From Roseovarius sp. THAF9 (GTDB taxonomy: Bacteria > Pseudomonadota > Alphaproteobacteria > Rhodobacterales > Rhodobacteraceae): a DNA stretch of 64,000 nt. Below the pieces are notes generated by a model that made no database searches, was not told the DNA's origin, and saw nothing but the letters and a program-made list of their open reading frames with translations. A program made the position numbers and the translations under genes. Positions 59,108-64,000 of this stretch are shown here, piece by piece. How positions within the stretch are numbered: the first letter of the stretch is position 1; each line of letters begins with the position of its first letter. The DNA lies in the NCBI RefSeq assembly GCF_009363715.1, contig NZ_CP045404.1, positions 1,766,001 through 1,830,000 of the forward strand, in the 5' to 3' direction.

Positions 59108-60043
59108 TCAGCGCCGAGCGCCGCTTTGACGCTCATTGGTGAGGCAGATGGCGATTTTCGCGGCAAGCCGGGCATTGTTGACAACCAGCGCGATATTGGC
59201 GTCGAGCGAGCGGCCTTCGGTCAGGGTGTAGATTCGGTCGAGCAGGAATGGCGTGACGGCCTTGCCCGTGATGCCCTTTGCCGTGGCCTCGCGCGTGGCG
59301 TTCTCGATGATCGGGGTGATCTCGGTGGCGGGGATCTCGGCCGCGGTCGGGATCGGATTGGCGACAAGCTGTCCCCCTGGCAGGCCGAGCGCGGCACGGC
59401 TCAGGTGCGCGCGGGCGATAGCGTGCGCATCGTCGAGGCGCAGGGGGGCGGGCAGGTTCGAGGTAGCGGACCAGAAGGCGGGCAGGCTGTCCTGTCCATA
59501 GGCGATGACGGGCACGCCGAGGGTTTCCAGCACTTCCAGCGTCTTGGGCAGATCGAGGATGGCCTTGGCCCCGGCGCAGACCACGGTGACGGGGGTTTGC
59601 GCCAGCTCCTGAAGGTCGGCGGAGATGTCGAAGCTTGTTTCCGCGCCGCGATGCACGCCGCCGATGCCGCCCGTGGCGAAGGTTGCGATGCCGGCGGCGT
59701 GGGCGGCAATCATGGTGGCGGCGACGGTGGTGGCGCCGGTGCCGCCGGTGGCCAGGCAGACCGCGAGGTCGGCGCGGCTGAGCTTGGCGACGTTCTGCGC
59801 TTTGGCGAGGGTTTCAAGCTGGCCTTCGTCGAGGCCGATATGCAGCTGGCCATCCAGCACGGCGATGGTGGCGGGGGTCGCGCCGGCGTCGCGCACCGCA
59901 TCCTCGACCTGCCACGCCGTTTCCAGGTTCTTTGGATAGGGCATGCCGTGGGTGATGATGGTGCTTTCGAGCGCCACAATGGGGCGCGCCTCGGCGCGGG
60001 CGGTGGCGACCTCGGGCGAGAATTGCAGGGGCAGGGTGGTCAT
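59108..60043 (-). CDS. psuG: Pseudouridine-5'-phosphate glycosidase
   Basis: 311 residues. Conserved PIVALESTIITHGMPYPKNL, DLAVCLATGGTGATTVAAT, FATGGIGGVHRGAE and GAKAILDLPKTLEVLET. Splits or forms the C-C glycosidic bond between uracil and ribose-5-phosphate. Overlaps psuK by four bases, so kinase and glycosidase are co-translated. Confidence 0.95.
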   Translation of the reverse strand: MTTLPLQFSPEVATARAEARPIVALESTIITHGMPYPKNLETAWQVEDAVRDAGATPATIAVLDGQLHIGLDEGQLETLAKAQNVAKLSRADLAVCLATGGTGATTVAATMIAAHAAGIATFATGGIGGVHRGAETSFDISADLQELAQTPVTVVCAGAKAILDLPKTLEVLETLGVPVIAYGQDSLPAFWSATSNLPAPLRLDDAHAIARAHLSRAALGLPGGQLVANPIPTAAEIPATEITPIIENATREATAKGITGKAVTPFLLDRIYTLTEGRSLDANIALVVNNARLAAKIAICLTNERQSGARR

Positions 60044-60933
60044 GTGGCGATATCCCCGGAAATGTGGGTGGCGGCGGCCTGAAGCGCGTGGTCGAGGGCG
60101 GATTCGGGCGTCTCGCCACGGGTCTCGGCGGCGATATGGGCGGCCATGAAGGTGTCGCCGGCGCCGGTGACGCGCGTGACCAGCACAGGTGGTGGTTGGC
60201 CGGTCAGAAGGCCGCCCGGATGGGCGTCGGCGGCGGTGTCGGCCCCATTGGTGACGATGGCGCGGGCGGCGCCCCGGTCGCGCAAGGCCTGCGCTGCGCT
60301 GGATGCGGAGGCAAAAGCTTGGCCGCAGAGGATGCCGGCCTCCTCAACGTTCACATAAAGGATGCCGCGCCCGGTTTGCAGGAAGGGCAGCAGGCGTTCG
60401 GCCTTGCCGGGTGACGCCGGGGCGACGCGCAGGTCGGCGGCGGCAAAGGCGGGGTCGTGGGCGATCTGGCTTAGCAGCGTGGTGGTCAGGTTGCCATCCA
60501 GCGCGACGGGCCCGGTATGTGGATCGGCGGCGCTTCCCAATGTGCCGTCTTGCAGCGGTGCGAGAATGCGGTCTCCGGCTGCTTCGAGCGAATGGGCGTC
60601 GGCGATGGCTGCGATGAGGCCATTCGCACCTTCGACGGCCATGTATTGATCGGTCGGCAACTCGGACGAGCGCCAGACATGGGATGTGTCGATGCCGCGC
60701 GCGGTGCAGAGTGCCAGAAGCTCTTCGCCCGGGGCGTCGCGGCCCACCGCGCTGAGCAGGGCGGGGCGCAAGCCGAAGCGCAAGAGGGTCAGCGCAATGT
60801 TGAGCGCCACGCCGCCGGGGCCGCGGGTGATGCGGCCGGGCACGTCCGAGCCCTGGCGCATCGCGCTAGCGGAACGGCCGATGATGTCCCACAGGACCGA
60901 GCCGATACAGAGGATGTCGGGCGGAGGCGTCAT
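60040..60933 (-). CDS. psuK: PfkB-family kinase, probable pseudouridine kinase
   Basis: 297 residues. PfkB signatures: RGPGGVALNIALTLLRFG at the sugar site and VTRVTGAGDTFMAAH with catalytic Asp at the C-terminus. Phosphorylates pseudouridine to feed PsuG; supported by the ATGA overlap. Start at Met 60933 (MTPPPDILCIGSVLWD); the frame is open further upstream but not conserved. Confidence 0.92.
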   Translation of the reverse strand: MTPPPDILCIGSVLWDIIGRSASAMRQGSDVPGRITRGPGGVALNIALTLLRFGLRPALLSAVGRDAPGEELLALCTARGIDTSHVWRSSELPTDQYMAVEGANGLIAAIADAHSLEAAGDRILAPLQDGTLGSAADPHTGPVALDGNLTTTLLSQIAHDPAFAAADLRVAPASPGKAERLLPFLQTGRGILYVNVEEAGILCGQAFASASSAAQALRDRGAARAIVTNGADTAADAHPGGLLTGQPPPVLVTRVTGAGDTFMAAHIAAETRGETPESALDHALQAAATHISGDIAT

Positions 60934-61008
60934 GCGGTCATTTGCACCGCCGGGAACGGGGAGAGCAAGCGGTTTGCGAGGCACGGTGACGCGGCGTAGG
61001 GTGGCGGC

Positions 61009-61617
61009 ATGAACGAGACCCGCCGCTTTCGCATTCCGCTCAAACCCGTACTGGCGTTGCTGGTGGCGGCGGCGGTGGCCGCGAACCTGCCGGCCTCGTG
61101 GTTCACCGAAGCGACAAAAGAGGACCGGCGGGCGGAGGTGTTTTCGGCCTTTGTGAACCTCAGCGCGGCGCCGGGGGAGGGGGGCTTTGCATTTCTCGAC
61201 ACGGTGGCGAACCTGTCGGGACAGGAGGCGCGGGTGCGCCGGGAGCGGCGGGACCATGTGCTGCCGGGGCTGCTGGAGGCCTATGCGGGCCGGATCGGGA
61301 TGCCGGAGGATTGGATGCGAGGCGCGATACTGGATCCCGATTATGCGCATCCTTTCGATATCTCGGCCTTCGAGGTGACAGGGCCCGCATTCGACCGGCA
61401 CGGGGCGCAGGGCGATTGGCAATGGGGACTGGCGGCTAGCGGGGCCGAGGATCTGTCGCCGGAGGACGCGGTCACGAGTTGGTGCGCAAGATGGCTGGTG
61501 GTTTGGGATGATGCGGAATGGTTCTATGCGCCGGTCGGGACCGAGGCGCTGGACGACATGCTGCGAAGCACCGCGCCGGAGCTGGCGGAGATCCGGTTGA
61601 GAGAAGAGTGCTTTTAG
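61009..61617 (+). CDS. Membrane-anchored hypothetical protein
   Basis: 202 residues. A basic start and one hydrophobic segment (PVLALLVAAAVAANLPASWF) form a signal anchor; the rest is soluble, with two cysteines and a WCARWLVVWDDAEWFYAPVG segment. I do not recognise the family. Divergent from psuK with 75 bases between. Confidence 0.65.
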   Translation: MNETRRFRIPLKPVLALLVAAAVAANLPASWFTEATKEDRRAEVFSAFVNLSAAPGEGGFAFLDTVANLSGQEARVRRERRDHVLPGLLEAYAGRIGMPEDWMRGAILDPDYAHPFDISAFEVTGPAFDRHGAQGDWQWGLAASGAEDLSPEDAVTSWCARWLVVWDDAEWFYAPVGTEALDDMLRSTAPELAEIRLREECF

Positions 61618-61829
61618 GCCAAGGGCTTGAAGGCGGCTCTTGCGGATTACCAGCGGGCTCTTGGCAATAATTGCGCGAAGCGGGCGGTTGTGGTACTCTT
61701 ATGACGCGAGTGTCGGTCTTGGGCGTTGTTGCATCAGCGGGCCGCCGGCCCAGTGTAAATATTTTTAAGCATTCATTTTCCAAGCCACCCAGACTGGCGC
61801 CAAACCTCTGATATTACGGAGACATTTCT

Positions 61830-62903
61830 ATGGCTATCTCGATCAATTCGAACACCGGAAACATCTCGGCAGGCGGTGACAACACCGATGGTGACCTGCT
61901 TTTGAACGCCAATGACGGCACGCGGCGCATCCATCTGGATGCGGGCAGCGGCAACGCGTATCTGGGCGGCAACGGCGCCGACGGGGACCTTGTGCTGATG
62001 CCCGCCGGGGCGACCAGCCAGTCAGGTTCGGCGGGAACGATCCACATGAGCGGCGACTCGGGCAACTATCGCGCCGGTGGCAATGGCGCGGACGGGGATA
62101 TCACGCTGAATTCGAACAGTGGTGAGCGGCGTATTCATCTTGATGCCGGCGGCGGCAACCTGTGGCTGGGGGCGAATGGCGCCGACGGCGACCTGGTTCT
62201 GCTGCCCAGCGGCGCCAGCACCCAGTCGACTGCGGCGGCGACCATCCACATGAGCGGCGATTCCGGAAACTACCGCGCAGGCGGCAATGGCGCCGACGGC
62301 GATATCACGCTGCAGGCTGACAACGGCGACAACCGCATCCGGCTGGACGCGGGCGGCGGCAACATGTGGATCGGTGGGAATGGCGCCGACGGCGACATCG
62401 TGGTGTTCGCGTCAGACGGGGACAACACGACGCTGAACCAGGCCACGATCCATATCAATGGCGACGCCGGTGACATCATCATGCAGAACGCCGATTTCGC
62501 CGAGGATTTCGACGTGGCGGCCTGTGCCGTGGCCGAGGCGAGCCCCGGCACGGTCATGTCCCTGACTGATGACGGATCGCTGGTGCCGTGCGAGCGCGGC
62601 TATGATCCGAGGGTCGTCGGAGTGATCTCGGGCGCCGGGGACTTCAAGCCGGGGATCGTCATGGACAAGCGCCGCGACATCGAGGACCGGATGCCGATCG
62701 CTCTGGTCGGCAAGGTCTATTGCAAGGTGGATGCGCGCATGGCGCCGGTCGCGGTCGGAGACCTTCTGACCCCGGCGGACATGCCGGGCCACGCGATGAA
62801 GGCCGTCGACCGCGACCGTGCTTTCGGCGCCGTGCTGGGCAAGGCGCTGGCACCGCTGGAGCAGGGCACCGGCCTGATCCCGGTTCTGGTCAACCTGCAA
62901 TAG
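61830..62903 (+). CDS. Repeat fibre-like protein with C-terminal tail-fibre-type domain
   Basis: 357 residues, Gly/Asp/Asn-rich. The NGADGD motif (first copy diverged, NTDGD at 18) recurs at 48, 85, 116, 153 and 184, with steps of 37 and 31 alternating, so the true unit is 68 residues. Each unit includes IHMSGDSGNYRAGGNGADGD and IHLDAG. This pattern suggests a beta-solenoid or fibre. The C-terminal domain (about 225-357) has VVGVISGAG, IALVGKVYCKVDA and GLIPVLVNLQ, seen in phage-fibre-like proteins. No signal peptide. First gene of a three-gene set; start has GGAG. Confidence 0.75.
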   Translation: MAISINSNTGNISAGGDNTDGDLLLNANDGTRRIHLDAGSGNAYLGGNGADGDLVLMPAGATSQSGSAGTIHMSGDSGNYRAGGNGADGDITLNSNSGERRIHLDAGGGNLWLGANGADGDLVLLPSGASTQSTAAATIHMSGDSGNYRAGGNGADGDITLQADNGDNRIRLDAGGGNMWIGGNGADGDIVVFASDGDNTTLNQATIHINGDAGDIIMQNADFAEDFDVAACAVAEASPGTVMSLTDDGSLVPCERGYDPRVVGVISGAGDFKPGIVMDKRRDIEDRMPIALVGKVYCKVDARMAPVAVGDLLTPADMPGHAMKAVDRDRAFGAVLGKALAPLEQGTGLIPVLVNLQ

Positions 62904-62914
62904 GAGGCCAGGAC

Positions 62915-63586
62915 ATGAGTGCAAGCATCAGAAACGTGGCGGACTCGTGCCTGGACAAGACCGGGCGCCTGTCGCTGCGCGAGGATATCCTTGGCGTCTA
63001 TGCCAACGATAATCCCCGTAACCGGTCGGTCCTGGCGCAGATGGACCGCATCCAGAACATGCCCTTCGTCAAGGTGGCGCTGGTCACGATCCAGGGCGCC
63101 ACGCCCCAGATCCAGCGCGACCTCGACAACGGCAATGACGTTTACCAGAACGAATGCGATGTCTGGATCTATCCCACGGACAGCATCACCGTGAACAACC
63201 CCGGGCTGTTGGTCTTCGAGCAGGACGATTGCCGGGGCAGCGGGCACAGCGTGAGCGACGACGAGGACGAACTGTTCGACCTTGGCCGGAACCTGGGGGC
63301 GAATATCGTAGGGTATTACGTCAACAACCCCAGCCCGTTCGGCTGTGCCGCGCATCCGCCTGACCGGCGCGGGTTCTGGGTGGGTCCGGGTGCCTCGCCC
63401 TGGACCTGGGTGCATGAGCTGACCCATGTTGTCGGGGACAATCCTCATATCGACAGCGACGACAATTGCGACCTGACGAACCTGATGACCGGGTGCGGCA
63501 CCAACAACATCAATGTCGCGCTGCCCAACCTGAACAACACGCAATGCGACAACATCAACGACGACGACGATGTCGAGGAATGCTGA
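62915..63586 (+). CDS. Metzincin-like putative metalloprotease
   Basis: 223 residues, eight cysteines, no signal peptide. Zinc motif HELTHVVGDNPH at 167-178: HExxH plus Gly and a later His, one residue longer than HExxHxxGxxH. NLMTG at 189-193 fits a metzincin Met-turn. The N-terminal half (1-160) is not recognised; the C-terminus is Asp/Asn-rich (NINDDDDVEEC). AGGAGG lies seven bases before the ATG; 11 bases after the fibre gene. Proteolytic activity is inferred. Confidence 0.65.
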   Translation: MSASIRNVADSCLDKTGRLSLREDILGVYANDNPRNRSVLAQMDRIQNMPFVKVALVTIQGATPQIQRDLDNGNDVYQNECDVWIYPTDSITVNNPGLLVFEQDDCRGSGHSVSDDEDELFDLGRNLGANIVGYYVNNPSPFGCAAHPPDRRGFWVGPGASPWTWVHELTHVVGDNPHIDSDDNCDLTNLMTGCGTNNINVALPNLNNTQCDNINDDDDVEEC

Positions 63587-63596
63587 GGAGGCGACA

Positions 63597-64000
63597 ATGG
63601 CAGAGCTAGACAACATTGCCGAACGCATGCTGGCCACCGATTGTGGCCATTCGCTGGAAGAACTGGCCCGCAAGGCGACGGCCGAGGACCTGGCCGCGCT
63701 GGTCCGGATCATCGAAGAGGACAAGGCTCCCGATGCCCGCAAGACCCGCGCGATGTTCGTGCTGGGGCGGATGGGCAAGAAGGAGGCGGTTCAACCGATC
63801 CTGAAAGCGCTGCCCAAGCTGGACGAGGGCGGCCGGCTTGCTGCGGCGGATGCGCTTGGCCGGCTGGGCGGCGCCAAGGCGCGGGGCGAGCTGGTCAAGA
63901 TGACGGCGGCAGATGATGCTCAGATCCGCAAGGTCGCCTCGCAGGCGCTGGCGCGGATCGGCGACAAGACGGCGATGGACCGGTTGCAGGAGATCGCCGC
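63597..64000 (+). CDS. HEAT-repeat protein, 3' end outside the window
   Basis: At least 134 residues, open to the right edge. Alpha-helical HEAT-type repeats: RKTRAMFVLGRMGKKEAVQPIL, then LAAADALGRLGGAKARGEL, then QIRKVASQALARIGDKTAM. GAGGAGG precedes the ATG, 10 bases after the protease gene. Such proteins serve as scaffolds or chaperones. Likely third member of the operon. Confidence 0.75.
   Translation, partial: MAELDNIAERMLATDCGHSLEELARKATAEDLAALVRIIEEDKAPDARKTRAMFVLGRMGKKEAVQPILKALPKLDEGGRLAAADALGRLGGAKARGELVKMTAADDAQIRKVASQALARIGDKTAMDRLQEIA

Noticed and set aside
61734..61746. GGGCC GCC GGCCC hairpin as a terminator after the 61.0 kb gene
   Set aside because: The stem is only five pairs and no T run follows directly; too weak to call.

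Overview
The window is GC-rich (by eye about 62-64 %) and densely coded. Its gene content points to a marine alphaproteobacterium of the Rhodobacterales (Roseobacter group). Markers are the adjacent sciP-like (DUF1153) and ctrA genes, DUF1127, DUF6477/DUF6456, IalB-family and DUF882 proteins, a metA of the acetyl type, Flp-like pilins and a GbdR-like GlxA regulator. I see no rRNA, tRNA, CRISPR array or intact insertion sequence. Most of the window looks like ordinary core chromosome; genus and species cannot be named from it.

Layout. 0-9 kb: truncated lpxB, a transposase-like RAYT gene, mnmA, sciP-ctrA, and the ligA-recG pair. 9-17.4 kb: a 40-codon membrane peptide, a zinc-type CDF exporter, a SufU-like scaffold, hisI, an operon trmFO / methyltransferase / gluQ, a di-haem peroxidase, an enoyl-CoA hydratase and a thioesterase. 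17.4-24.4 kb: DUF1127 divergent from a MocR regulator, two zinc-ribbon/membrane genes, rplM-rpsI, a tetR-ppk2 pair and a lipoprotein hydrolase. 24.4-34.4 kb: metA with an ATPase, a FadL porin, guaA with a DMT transporter, an MttB-type methyltransferase, the DUF6477/DUF6456 pair and a VIT1 transporter. 34.5-44 kb: lipA, a DUF882 protein, an L,D-transpeptidase, an lpxD-ACP-ketosynthase cluster, an IalB protein, two candidate small RNAs and a HerA-like ATPase. 44-50 kb: an orphan VgrG/gpD-like spike gene, a phosphotransferase, xseB-ispA-dxs and two Flp-like pilins. 50-61.6 kb: a secreted protein, a GlxA/AraC regulator, class II DAHP synthase, an entericidin, a YejA-like binding protein, another candidate sRNA, bdhA, a patatin, DUF502 and psuK-psuG. 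61.8-64 kb: an unusual three-gene set (repeat fibre-like protein, metzincin-like protein, HEAT-repeat protein) that runs off the right edge.

Genes that work together: xseB-ispA-dxs (isoprenoid precursors), psuK-psuG (pseudouridine breakdown), sciP-ctrA (cell-cycle control), lpxD-ACP-KAS (probably envelope lipid acylation) and lpxB (lipid A).

Most worth a second look: the terminal fibre/protease/HEAT operon; the orphan VgrG-like gene; two copies of an 11-bp-phased GGTA array behind unrelated genes; three orphan sRNA candidates with hairpin terminators; a perfect CtrA-type box in a gene-free stretch; and a dispersed element around GGGATATTT that reaches into a start region.
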